Assembly (NCBI GenBank): GCA_035048815.1 | Contig: JAUCBN010000034.1 | Coordinates: forward strand, 11,386,737-11,450,736 | Source of the DNA: Abelmoschus esculentus | Taxonomy: Eukaryota > Streptophyta > Magnoliopsida > Malvales > Malvaceae | Reading direction: 5' to 3' | DNA: 64,000 nt | Shown: positions 46,112 to 57,801 of the stretch, piece by piece | How the letters are laid out: each line of letters opens with the position of its first letter | How positions within the stretch are numbered: the first letter of the stretch is position 1 | Program-made: the position numbers and the translations under genes | Notes under the pieces: model-generated | Databases searched by the model: none | The model's input: the letters and a program-made list of their open reading frames with translations, nothing else | What the model was told of the DNA's origin: nothing

Positions 46112-46304
46112 GAGAAATTATATTATGGGTGAGTCCCACCACGTCATCCATGAGACCGATCAATAAAAACTATCCACCTCATTATTTTTTAATTTTTTAA
46201 TTGAAAAATCACTTGGAAAAAAAATATGACATGGAAAGATGAGTAATTTTTATTGGTCGGTCCCATGAACACGTGGTGAAACTGACCCATGATATAATTT
46301 TTCC
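46112..46304. mobile_element. 193-bp foldback MITE
   Basis: Inverted arms: AAATTATATTATGGGTGAGT, CACCACGTCATCCATG and ACCGATCAATAAAAACT on the left match the inverse of ATTTTTATTGGTCGGTCCCA, GAACACGTGGTG and CATGATATAATTTTTCC on the right. Flanks TGACGATG and TAACGATG agree at 7 of 8 bases, a probable 8-bp duplication. Non-coding. Confidence 0.75.
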
Positions 46305-46439
46305 TAACGATGTGTTATGACTTAAACTATTTCTTTATTTCTTATAAGATCGAGTCAGAACATAGTTAAAGATCTTACCCTTAAGATTTATTATATCTCG
46401 AGATGAATTGTATAAAAGCTTTTTGCATAGATATATTTT

Positions 46440-46600
46440 TTTTGAACCAGCTATTAGTGATTACAGTAGTATCTGTTCTAGAATATAATCTCCACCATTT
46501 GATATTGATCGCTCAATCACTTTGCTGTTGGCATTATTGGTGCTCGAACCCGTGACTTCTATGAACAACAACCGTTCCTTTAATTGCATAGATATAATTA
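46440..46600 (-). repeat. Dispersed repeat with B-box-like motif, copy 1
   Basis: On the minus strand GGGTTCGAGCACC (46541-46552 region) resembles a pol III B box. Sequence from about 46500 to 46590 is clearly related to 51100-51185. A SINE origin is possible but no A box, tail or duplication was established. Confidence 0.4.
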
Positions 46601-46630
46601 AAATATAAAATTTTTGGTAAAAATAAAAAA

Positions 46631-47475
46631 AGCATAAAGATAATTTTCACCCTTAACGTTTATAATTTTTATCATTTTGACCCTTATTTTTTTTGGGATA
46701 AATTTAACCCTTGACCTATGTCTTTTTAACAAATAACTCATTTTTTAACTATCATGATAACTGAACCGTTTAAAATTTAATAATAATAACACGTCATATA
46801 TGCATATATATAGAATATAATTTTATTTCGGTATAAAATATAAAATAATTAAAATTTAAATAAAATATTAAAAATTAATTAAATCCAAAACAAAAATTTA
46901 CTAAATATTCTCAACCCTAACTAAACTAAAATATCTTTATAAAACCTTAAAACTTTGATTTAGATTAAAACTAAAATACTTAAATTCTAAACTAAAATAA
47001 TAAAATTCAATTGATTATTATCAAAATCCTTTATCTTTGATTCACCGATAACAAACTATACAAAACTCTTTCTTTTCAAATTATGTTCATACATTTTTAG
47101 ATAAAATTTTAATTTTACTATAGTTAAGGTTGAGAATGTTTAGTAGGCTTTTATTTTAGATTTAAATAATTTTAATGAATAAAAAATATTTTTTAATATT
47201 TTATTTGAATTTTAATTGTTTTATATTTTTAGATTGGAATAAAACTATATTTCGCGTGTATGTATTTGATATACTAGATGTTAAGTCATTTAAAACATAA
47301 TATTACGTATATATGACATGTCATCATTATTAAATTTAACGGTTCAGTTATCATGATAGTTAAAAAATAAGCTATTTGTTAAAAAGACATAGGTCAAGGG
47401 CTAAATTTATCCCAAAAAATATAGACCAAAATAACGAAAATTATAAACGTTAAGGGTGAAAACTATCTTTATGCC
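46631..47475. mobile_element. 845-bp foldback element, near-complete hairpin, 9-bp duplication
   Basis: The left end AGCATAAAGATAATTTTCAC and right end GTGAAAACTATCTTTATGCC are inverse copies; pairing continues through CTTGACCTATGTCTTTTTAA and TAACTATCATGATAACTGAA to sequences near the centre (ATATTCTCAACCCTAACTA against the inverse of TAGTTAAGGTTGAGAATGT). The arms are therefore about 370 bp with a short loop near 47050. AATAAAAAA at 46622-46630 and 47476-47484 is a perfect, though A-rich, 9-bp duplication, as for Mutator-like elements. No reading frame. Confidence 0.85.
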
Positions 47476-49800
47476 AATAAAAAATGATGTTAACCGAACA
47501 AGTCTATTTTTTTAATTAATTGGTCCAATTTATAAATAAAATAAAATTTTAGAAAAAAATAAAAAAAATTCTTTTGAAAAGAATTAATGTCCAAAAGTTT
47601 CATTACTTGTACATATATTACCCTTGATTTGAAATATATCTCTTGGCTCACAAGTCACCCCACTTGCTTTAAAATGGAATCTAATAGCCCTCTTCAAATC
47701 TCTGTCTAAGATTTTTCTTTTGTCCAGACTAATCTTGGATTAATCACTTTATTATATAAGCCGGAGAAAAGACATTAAAGATTAGACAAATTTAATGTCG
47801 TTATATTTGTAGAAAAATATTCAAGACCCACTAACAATGCCTAAAATTGGGGGTAAATACTCTAAAATATCATTTAATTATAAATTTAATAATAAATTAT
47901 TTTTTAAAAAGTTATAAATATGTTATTCGATTAAAACATTATTATAATAAATTATTGAATATTAATATTAGATGAGAACAATATTATGACATAATGGTTG
48001 ATATCTCAATACTTCAACTCGACCTCTTTTAATTATACATGCAAATATTATATAAAAAGAGCAAAAATAATCGATTTATTCTAATATAACATATCATGTA
48101 GAATGTTTAAACCTTGATATAGTATATCTATCTGGTCTGAAAACCCCGATTCTGAGCAGTAAATCCCAGACAAGAGAATGGTCAGTAATATTTGGTATGA
48201 GTCCTTGTATAAGTGTTTCAGCTGCTTAGATTTATTGTCTGTGGCAACATTGAATGAAGTGTTTGTACTGTACAATACAAACTCAGTTCAATAATTCATG
48301 TACACAGTCTTCACAGTCATTTCTAATAGGGCGATGAATTCGAGATTTAAGATTGAGGGGATAAAACATAAATGTTTAGAAGTAAAGGATAAATTCATAA
48401 AAAAAAAAAGTAATTTTTAAAAAAAATTAAATAAAAAAACAAAAGTAAGAAAAAAAATTCTTCAAGTTGGGGGACGATTGTTTCTTCCCACCCATTAATA
48501 GCTTCATCCCTGCTAACAGGTATACCCAACAGGACACAGTCTTAACATTCATTTCTGTTAATATTAATGGTCGGTTGATCAATAATACTTATTTATGTTC
48601 ATTCATTTTTTTAGGTCTTGGATTTAAGACCTAAAAAAAATATTTTTTCTTCTAGAATCTCCTTCTCTCCCTCTAGGTAGAAGTAGAAACTAAACTTTGT
48701 CAAAAAAATATTCTCTAGAATCATGGTAATATTTTTTATTAAATAGAGAGAGATTGTATTATTATATCGGAATTTGAACTCATATAATATATGATAATAT
48801 GAGCATATTTATCACTAGGTTAATAAATGAATTTTTGAACCATAATAATATTATACACGTCATATGATACCAAAATTAGGTAAAATATAATTAAAGGTGG
48901 ATCCAAAATTTTAAACTTATAGTTTAATTGTCAATATAATAATTTAGAATCAATTTATAACGCAGATATAATAATTATTAAGTGATAATTGTTGTGCAAA
49001 TAAACATGGTTTATAGTTAGAGATATATTGACATTTAAGAATTAATCTATACCGTTTAAATACGTTTGGGAGATTATAATTATCTTATACCCCTATATTT
49101 GTGTTCTAGAAAGTAAAAAATCTTACTCTAATAAAATTAAGTATTAATAGTGACAATTGTGAAAGAAAACGAATATAATTTTATATATTAAAATTGATTT
49201 GAAATTTTAGGATTTTTCAAAAAGATTACGAAATTAAAATTAATTTAGGTTTTAAATACTCAAATCGATTACAACACATCAGAAATTAAAAAAATCAAAG
49301 AAAAAATTAAGTTTCAAAATAGTTTGAACCATGAGAGCTTTTCTAAATGAAGATGATTACACGATTAGAAAAAATGTTTATAAATGTAAACATGTTTATT
49401 TGAGAACTAAAAAATATTTTATTAGTTTTTTTATTTAAATTAAATTATAATTATTTCTAAAATTATAAATTAAAATTTAGTTAAATTATTTAACATGATT
49501 ATTAATATATTTAATTAATATTTTTAACAGAACTAACAAATATACTTAAAATAGTTATAGAATGATAAATTTGATATTTTTTACCAAAAATAGTTAGAAA
49601 CTCAAAGCAAAATACATCAAACCAACAAAATATGTCTACTGAGCTACAACGACAGGAATAAGATGATTTTTTTTTTTGTCTTTATCTACCTAAACTCTTA
49701 AAAATCGAAGTAAATATGATGACTAAAATCAATGCATGATACGTCGTAAAATAAGACATCGTAAAATGAACCACAAAAAGGATCAAACTACCGAAGACAA
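47476..49800. other. AT-rich intergenic DNA
   Basis: No gene recognised. A perfect 15-bp stem with a GGATTT loop lies at 48605-48640. The stretch 48080-48310 is GC-richer; nothing recognised in either strand. Confidence 0.45.
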
Positions 49801-49809
49801 TTAAAAACG

Positions 49810-50185
49810 ATAAATCATATGTTATCATCGTTAAATTTTTAACGACCTAATCATCATGTTAATTAAAAAATAAGATATTTGTCAAAAAGATATAGGTTAA
49901 GGGTTAAATTTATCTAAAAAAAGAATAAGGGTCAAAATTAGGGACGAAACTATGTATCTGTTGACAGGGGCTATTGCCCCTCTCAAAATTTTTGGTACAA
50001 TTACATTTTTAATCCTTTCTAATTTAAATATTAACTAAATAAAGATTTTTTCCCTCTTAATTTTTTAATTTAAAGGTGTAATAAATTATTGTCCCTCCCA
50101 ACATTAAATCCTAGTTTCGTCACTGGTCAAAATGATAAAAATTCTAAAAGTTAAAGGTTAAAACTATCTTTATTCCTAAAAAAAC
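49810..50185. mobile_element. Arm of the 845-bp foldback family, interrupted by another MITE
   Basis: Sequence around 49840-49938 (AAAAAATAAGATATTTGTCA, AAAAGATATAGGTTAAGGG) and 50134-50180 (TAAAGGTTAAAACTATCTTT) matches the right arm of the 46631-47475 element, with a 186-bp insert between. The left arm was not found, so this is a truncated copy. Confidence 0.7.
49939..50124. mobile_element. 186-bp MITE nested in the foldback arm, 9-bp duplication
   Basis: Ends TAGGGACGAAACTA and TAGTTTCGTCACT are inverse with one mismatch. GGTCAAAAT at 49930-49938 and 50125-50133 is a perfect 9-bp duplication, and the flanks rejoin into the foldback-arm sequence. Inner GGGGCTATTGCCCC is a short hairpin. 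Confidence 0.85.
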
Positions 50186-52245
50186 ATATAATAGGTAAAA
50201 GAAAAACTTGTCACATGAAAAAAGAATGTGGTACAAACAAGAAAAAAAATAATTCTTTTTACGTTTAATATTAAAAAGTAAATTTAAAATTATAATCTTA
50301 AATTTTAAATTTTAACCCTTAAAAATATGTTTTACCCCAAGTTTTTAAATTCTATTATTAATCGTACTGTAAATTGATTTTTTATATAAATATAATAGTT
50401 ATAAAAAATAATTTATATTCAGAGAAATTCGGATTAAAACCCTAAATCTAATATTATATATAAGAATGCATGATTTAAAAGAATCTCGAGCACGTGGTTG
50501 ATTGGATGATTAGATGACAACTACAAGTATAAACATTTGTGGTTTTTGGTAAATGACAATTAATTCTGAGTAATTATTTTTTTCTTAACTTTATAATTAT
50601 ATAAATATATCAAAGAAAAGACGTCTGCAGATTGTTTAGCTACCCTTCTCTCATGATATTTGTCCTTTTCATATTACAACAAAAAAATTATAAAATTATT
50701 ATTTATTTCACATGGTACTAGGGAGTAAAAAATTAAAAAAAAAAGTAAAACGTATAAACAAAAAATTATGTTTTTTATTATTCCTCTGTTTTTTAAATTT
50801 TGTCTTAAATAATTCGGATTGGTCTGTATCGTACATTTAATTTTAATAAATCTTTAAGTAGAAATTTTTTGTATACACAATATTTTGAACTCAAAATTTG
50901 TTTGAATAAAATCAAAATGTTTACCACTTAAATCAACCCCTATTAATAAAAATTTATATTTTTTTATTAAACGAATAAATTAAATCATACATTTATTATC
51001 TATAAAAATATTTAATTGTTCTTAAATATATTTATATATTTTTTAAATCAGTTATAATAGGTATAAGTAATATTTGTTTTAAAATATACTCTCAACCATT
51101 AAACAATAATCTTTTAATCACTGTGTTACAAATAGTGGTGTTTGAATCCGTAACCTTCAAGAACAACAATCATTTCTTTAAACATATGATTTGTATAAAT
51201 ATATTCAAATATATATATTTATAAATATATTTATTTAATATAAATTTTATACGAGAATATTTACGAAAATAAACATAAATAATTTTCTATATTTTTTCCG
51301 TTTTTTAAGCTATATATTTAAATTTGAAGATGATTTTCATCCTCTTCGTGAAACAGTCGTATGATATAATTATTGTAAGTTCAGACAGTGTCATAGTCAC
51401 CCTTTTGTATCCCCCATTTATTACACCCTTTGTCTTTGGCTTTTTGACTGAAATGGATCGAATTTTAGAATTAAGATTTATTTAAGATTGAATTTGTGTG
51501 GTAGTTAAATCAACACATTTTATTTATTTTTTCGAAATTAAAATTATATGGGCAAAATAAAATTTTAGAATAAAGTAAAATTACACATTAAATCATTATA
51601 AATAATGAAAGATTTTGGTTAAAAAATGAGATTTTAAATGAAAAATGTTAAAAGGATTTAAAATCATTCATAAATACCATCATCAAAATTAAAATTAAAG
51701 GTCGTGTCTATTAGTGCATGCATCGTTTTAATTTTTTTTTATTAAATAGAGAAATATTTATATATCAAATACATTTTTTTAACTTAAATAATTAATTTTT
51801 AAACCTTAAAAAATATAGCTAATGAAGAGCGTCTTTCACGTAATTCAAAGCGTCTCTTAAAATATTTTGATATATTATAAAATGATCATTAAATTTTTAT
51901 CAAATTTGCATAAAATGAGAGTTTAGTATTAAAAGATTATTTTAGCACAATTTAGTGACTTATTATATGATTTATCTAAAATTTATAACAAATTAATCGA
52001 AATAATTTTGATGCGGTTAATTTAGTTATAAATAATTCGATTCGGTTAATAGTTAAAGATCAAAAATATTTGATTAATTTGGTTATTGCTAATCCGATAT
52101 TACGTATATTTACCCTATATGTCATAAATTTGTGTATTTTAAGAATTAAACATAAACAAATATTATTTTAGTAATTAATTTAAAAAATATAATTAAGTGT
52201 AAAGGCCTTTATCTTTTTCTTTTTAAAAAGAAAATTAATTAATTA
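50186..52245. other. AT-rich intergenic DNA and LBD upstream region
   Basis: No gene. A second copy of the dispersed B-box-containing repeat is at about 51093-51190. The proximal part probably holds LBD regulatory sequence; no element could be named with confidence. Confidence 0.4.
51093..51190 (-). repeat. Dispersed repeat, copy 2
   Basis: Related over about 90 bp to 46500-46590, sharing TCAATCACT/TTAATCACT, GTGTTTGAATCCGTAACCTT against GTGCTCGAACCCGTGACTT, and GAACAACAA followed by CTTTAA. Confidence 0.5.
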
Positions 52246-52543
52246 ATTTGTTTATTTATTTTCGGCGTGTCTCATTATCAATGCAAATTCCTCTTAATCC
52301 CCTCTTTCCCCCCATATCTTCCTTGCCTTTTATCTCTGAACTTGTGCAGACAGCAGGCCTTCCCCTCTCTCCATCTTCTTCAACATCAACAAGGGTTTTC
52401 TCTTACAATATAACCCTAAGCCTACGGGGAATTCTCATCTTTCTGTTCCTGCAAAGTCTGTCTCATCAGGACAAAATAAACCAATTATCAGAGGTTGTCC
52501 TAAGAGAGCTTGAAAGCCCATAGCCTACTCAAGGGGATTACAG

Positions 52544-52655
52544 GTATACCTATATGTTGTATATATCAGAAAACTGTTTGGCTGGTGAGAATATATATAT
52601 ATATATATATATATATACTGCTTGAATCTTGATGCATTCAATTCCTTTGTTTCAG
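52544..52655 (+). other. 5' UTR intron of the LBD gene
   Basis: GTATACC follows ACAG at 52541-52543 and TTTCAG ends at 52655, 12 bp before the ATG. A 112-bp intron in the leader is likely. It contains an (AT)n run (about 52592-52616). The open frame at 52248-52523 lies in the probable leader and is not called. Confidence 0.5.
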
Positions 52656-52667
52656 ATCGTTAAAACA

Positions 52668-53183
52668 ATGGCATCTTCCAGCTATTCCAACCCTCCATGT
52701 GCAGCCTGCAAGTGTTTGAGAAGAAAATGCCTGCCGGATTGCGTATTTGCACCTTATTTCCCACCGGAAGATCCCCAGAAATTCATCAACGTTCACAAAA
52801 TATTCGGTGCAAGCAATGTGAGCAAATTGCTGAATGATGTTGCGCCACATCAAAGGGAAGATGCAGTGAATTCTCTCGCCTATGAAGCTGAGGCAAGGAT
52901 GAAAGATCCTGTTTATGGATGCGTTGGAGCCATTTCAGTACTGCAAAGACAAGTCATGAGACTACAGAAGGAATTGGATGCTACCAATGCTGATATAATA
53001 CGATATGCCTACAATGATATGCCGCAGCCGCCACCTGCCGCGGCATCGCGGTATGGGAGGAGATCAGCTGCTGGACATGGAGGCTCTGAGGGTGGTTCTT
53101 TTGATCAAAATTCTGGGGTTTATTATCCTTCTCAGTGGAATAGGAATGACCACGGTGGAGACAATGAGAGTGGAAGCATGTGA
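52668..53183 (+). CDS. LBD25: LOB-domain transcription factor, class I, LBD25 type
   Basis: Single coding exon, 171 residues. The start MASSSYSNPP at 52668 is preferred over an in-frame ATG 39 bp upstream because that one lies in a predicted leader intron and the family begins MASSS. The LOB domain comprises the zinc-binding C-block CAACKCLRRKCLPDC (C11, C14, C21, C25; CX2CX6CX3C), the GAS block beginning FGASNVSKLL, and a leucine-zipper-like coiled coil VLQRQVMRLQKELD. DPVYGCVGAISVLQRQ is intact, so it is class I. The C-terminal tail is short and Gly/Ser-rich. LBD proteins are plant-specific nuclear DNA-binding factors acting in organ boundaries, lateral roots and hormone response. The LBD25 assignment rests on sequence feel plus recalled synteny with ATN1 and C3H41; LOB itself is the main alternative. 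Confidence 0.88.
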   Translation: MASSSYSNPPCAACKCLRRKCLPDCVFAPYFPPEDPQKFINVHKIFGASNVSKLLNDVAPHQREDAVNSLAYEAEARMKDPVYGCVGAISVLQRQVMRLQKELDATNADIIRYAYNDMPQPPPAAASRYGRRSAAGHGGSEGGSFDQNSGVYYPSQWNRNDHGGDNESGSM

Positions 53184-53296
53184 GAGAGTTTTTTTTTAAG
53201 TTCGAGTCAAGATATTCACTGCTATTCGATAATAGTGACTAATCCCGATATTACGTGAGGCTTTCTTAATTAACTAATAAGCATATCAAGATTCGA

Positions 53297-53401
<105 letters not shown>

Positions 53402-55174
53402 GGTTGGGCAGAGCTCTCATTTGGGTAGCTCTAGGGTTTTCTAGTTATGGAATGTGAAGAAGGGACCATGTGTCATGTCATGGGTATTTCTATGATATGC
53501 AAATTATACCCTCATGAAATGTTATTTTTATTTTAGTATCTCTTTGTGAAAAAAAATAATATTCCTTGTAAGATTTTATATGTGATTACTCAAAAGTTCA
53601 ATGTAATTATTTTAATTTCTAGAAAAAAAATAATTTTATTAATTCTGCTCCTACTTTACAAGATCTAAAAAGATTTTCAATAAAAAATAATTAAAAAATT
53701 TTAAATTAATTATAATCCCACCAATCTTCCTTCTGTTTAAACATAAAAACATGCAATGAACTTGGGCACACTTTGACAGTTAAACTACCAACTGCTTAAA
53801 CTATATATACTGGTTTTCTGATGAATTCAACAACGGTTGATGTTATTTTATGCCAAAACCATGTAGTGATTATGGTTTAGGACAAGGATTATGGTTAGGA
53901 TTTACAGAATTAGAGATATGGTGTATTTTTTAGGATGTAGGGTTTAGGATTATAATTTAGAATTTAATTTTTTAAGTATTTTTTTAGGACGAGACATGAA
54001 AAAAACATAATAAAAGAACCAAAAATTTTTGTTCGGGAGCAACTCCATACACATTATTTGGAAAATAATTTTAGTTTAGTGTTGATTTTTGTAAAAAATA
54101 GTTTGGTTTAGTGTGTAAAAAATTACATACTTATATAAAAAAATTACGATATCATTTTTAAATTTCTGAATCTGTCACTGTTGCGAACAATAAAGAAAAT
54201 TAAAGACAGTTTGTTGCAATATTCTTTATCTAGTGTTAAAAGCTTTTTTTCAAACACACCCTGGGGCAGGTAGTAAAAGTAAGACTGTAAAATTTGTTCA
54301 GTTGCTGTTTCGTTAAAAAAAAACATTTTAACTGTCAAATGTAATTAAATAGTAATATATGTTCACTTATTTCAATTTTTAATAATATATATCATATAAA
54401 TAAATTATTCGAATATAGATTAACTAAAATAAAATAATAACATTCTATTTTCCATTTTTATTTTATTAAAAGAACAATAATATCGATGGACAGCTTTAGA
54501 TAAAATAAAATAAAATAAAAAATCAGCGGAGGTCAAATCAAGGAAGCTCGAATTAAAATTTTGACAATATACCTTGAACTGTAAAATGCTTCATCAGCGT
54601 TATAAAAGTAATTTACTTTGCGTATTAGTGGTTTGCAAATTAAGAGATACATAATAAGTATGTGTTGATATTAGTATTTTTTAGGTTCGGTAATTATTGA
54701 GATGCTCGATAAATTTGAGAATCTTCAAGTCAATTATGAGCTTTAAAGATTGTATATAATTGTCTGAATGTTCGTATATTTATCTTATTGTATGATTGGT
54801 TGACTGATTGATATACGATGATGTCTTATGTCCTAACAGAATAAATTAATATATTGGAGATAATATTAATAAATACTCGATTAATTGTTTAAGAATACGA
54901 AAACTATATTTGATTAAGTAGATAAAAATTGGTGTGCGATAATAATTAATTAAGTATGCTAATAACATACTTAAATGATTTTCATAAGCTTTAGAGACTG
55001 AATAAGCGTTATACTATTGTAATTTAATGAAATTATATGAGCTCATATAGTGGGTGTCGATATGAACTTTGGTCGTACCGGTAAGTGTTCGAAATCATAC
55101 AGATATTTATGAAAATTAGGAATTTCTAATCAATTAATTTGTATTAATATGTGTGTGTACTGTGAATCAGAGAT
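53402..55174. other. AT-rich intergenic DNA
   Basis: No gene, RNA or paired repeat recognised. Short AAAAT runs near 54500. Confidence 0.5.
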
Positions 55175-55182
55175 ATCATGTC

Positions 55183-56183
55183 TAGGGTTGGGCATTCGAT
55201 CAAGTCGAGTCGAGTAAAAAAAAATTTAGTTATTCGAGTTGACACATCCTATTTTATCATTCAAACTTTATTTAAAATTTTTTTGAGTTGAGTCGAGTTT
55301 ATAAATTTCGATTCGATTCGAGTTTCAAATTTTTTACAAATTTAATTATAATTATTTATAATATTATAGTTCAAAGTGATAAGGACTTTTCATATTTCTT
55401 TTCATATGTAAATAAGATTTTTAATATTATTTAATAAATCATTTTCATAAAAAATATCTAATATATTTATAATGATATTTTTATAGGTAATATATTACTT
55501 TATTAGAGTACGGTCTCATTAAAAATTGGATCGAAAGTATCACTGAAAAATAATTCAGAACAATCAATCTTGAAATCAAGGACAATCAAATATAAAACAT
55601 TTATAAAATCAAAGCAAATTGTCCATCATCAGAAATTATAATATAGATACATTCCGATTTCAAACAATTGAAATTATGTTGCAAACTTTTTAAAATTCAA
55701 AGACAAAAATGTGAACTTACCAAAATTTAGGGATTTAACTAAAACTTTTAATAGTTAATACAATATAGATTTGGGTTTTTTTAGCTTACACATGAAGAAA
55801 AATTATCACATACATCAATATTTATCATTCAATGGCTAAATAATAAAATTTCAAAACTTTATGGACCTAGTAGTAAATTTTTAAAAGTTCTAGGTCCAAA
55901 GGAGAGTTAATTTCATTAATAGGTTTTATTTTAATCTCATGTTCATCTCAAAAAATAAATTAAAAAAAATGCGACTGAATCAGAGTTTTATCGAAAAAGT
56001 TATGAAATAGTGACCAAAATATAAAATTTCAAAAATAAATTTCGGTTTTTCGAATATTCGAACTTCCAGAATTCAAAACCGACTCGAACTTGAAATTTAC
56101 TTGAGTTATTCGAGTGACTCGAATAACTCGAAATTTGAAAAAAAAAACGGTTTTTGAGTCGATTCGAGTTTTGCCCACCGTTA
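55183..56183. mobile_element. hAT-like element with perfect 8-bp duplication
   Basis: ATCATGTC at 55175-55182 and 56184-56191 is a perfect 8-bp target duplication. The left end TAGGGTTGGGCATTCGA and the inverse of the right end, TAACGGTGGGCAAAACTCGA, are degenerate inverted termini. TCGAGTCGAGT, GAGTTATTCGAGTGACTCGA and related words are concentrated near both ends. The 1,001-bp interior has no transposase frame, so it is non-autonomous. Confidence 0.82.
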
Positions 56184-56239
56184 ATCATGTCGATAATCAT
56201 ATTCGGGTATAGTTACTTGCTGAACTGAATAATTGCAGC

Positions 56240-56640
56240 TAACGGATTAACCTAATAAGAATCTAAATACTACTGGTATATGTGATCCTTTGTCCGGAAA
56301 GTCGTAGTAGTAAAGAGGTTTGGGACGGTTGCTGAAAGACTCCCAGATCCTCCCTGTCTCCGAAGTACATGCCAAGGGAGGGGCAGACGGGCGGAAACTC
56401 GGAAGGGAAAAGGTTGATTGATGAGGGTCATGGACCACACTCACTTGCACAAATGTTTCGTTTTCAACTCAGCATTTGAGAGGGACACCAACACGACACC
56501 GCCCTACACGGGGAAAAAACAAAAACCTGGATTTTCTTACACTAGTCAAAGGTTTTTCATTCACTCACTCACTGGACGTTCCTTTCAAGCTCGGTGCTTC
56601 TTGTGGGGAACAAATTCATTAGAAATATATTTCTCCTTCC
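56240..56640. other. Unexplained GC-rich island
   Basis: About 400 bp much richer in GC than its surroundings. Both strands have 60-80-codon open frames (minus 56247-56450, plus 56418-56663), but neither shows a recognisable domain. It may be a promoter remnant or an inserted fragment. Confidence 0.3.
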
Positions 56641-57240
56641 TCTTTTTAAGTAGAAAATGTTAGAAAAAAAAACAAATTAGAATTATTTCTCATTTGAATA
56701 GAATAAACTAATTAAATATATATTTATTTTATACGATCATTATTAAATATTCTAAAAATCAAATTTATAATATTCATCTAAAATAAAATATAATTTTAAA
56801 AATATTTAAAAATAAATATTTAGATTTACATTTATTTTTTTTAATTTTCTAGGATGATTTAATATTAATTCTATATAAATAAATTATTTTATTCTCTATT
56901 TGCCTTCTATATGTAGAAGACCCAATTTCAATCCCCTTTAATAACTTAAATATTAGTTTGTAGTGAAATTTAATCCAAAATATAAGTTTAGAGAAGAAAA
57001 AATAGTTTCAGTGAGTAATTATATCTGTATGGTTCTGAAAGTGGGGGAAATTTGATTCCCAGGCGACAATTCCCCGTCGGCCAGGGGTCTGTGGGTGGGA
57101 TAGCGTTGTTAAGGGGTTCAGCACAACGCACGTTCGTTCATTGGCCACAACGGTATGTTTAAAAAATGCCAAATATATACATCAACAATACTAACCCAAT
57201 CTAAATATACTTGTATTTTAATACATGACTTAAATAAGGA
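56641..57240. other. Intergenic DNA
   Basis: No gene. A small GC-rich patch at 57045-57155 is unexplained. Confidence 0.4.
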
Positions 57241-57244
57241 TAAA

Positions 57245-57409
57245 ACCAAGTTAAGTTTTATACATTTTTTTAGGATTGTTGGATGACTGAAACAGAAGAT
57301 TCGGATTAACAGTTGGTTATATGAAAATTATCACTTAAAAAATAAATTAATCTGAATAATTCGTTTCAGTCATCCAACAATAAAAAAAATTGTAAAACTT
57401 GTAACTTGA
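57245..57409. repeat. Foldback repeat downstream of the CCCH/RRM gene
   Basis: Left arm 57245-57309 (GATTGTTGGATGACTGAAAC and CGGATTAA) is inverted at 57346-57409 (TTAATCTGAAT and GTTTCAGTCATCCAACAAT). Arms are about 64 bp with a 36-bp spacer, MITE-like. No target duplication defined. Confidence 0.75.
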
Positions 57410-57801
57410 TTGTATCTCCTCTAAATATATTACCATCTTTACAAACAACTGCCAGATATCATATAGAAAAACTGGAATGGGAATCAGGTACCAAAGATTT
57501 CATATAAAAAATCAAGTAATCTCAACAGAAATGTTTTCTTTTTTTACTTTAATCCCTTTTAGTCCTACAAAAGCTAATTTCCAAATACCATACAATTTAC
57601 CATTCAAGTAACTGTTAAACTACTGGTGGAAATTGAAGATCAGAAAATTCCATTTTTTTACCTATGTCCCATGCATCAAACAAGATAATATTGGGAGGGG
57701 GAACAGAAATTTTAGCAATTGAGAATGTGGGACTGAAAACTAGAGATCAATAGGCATGAACATTTTACCTCCATGTACAAATCCGAAAACAGCTCCCATA
57801 C

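Noticed and set aside
52248..52523. 91-codon frame upstream of LBD
   Set aside because: Located in the probable leader exon before a leader intron; no recognisable domain.
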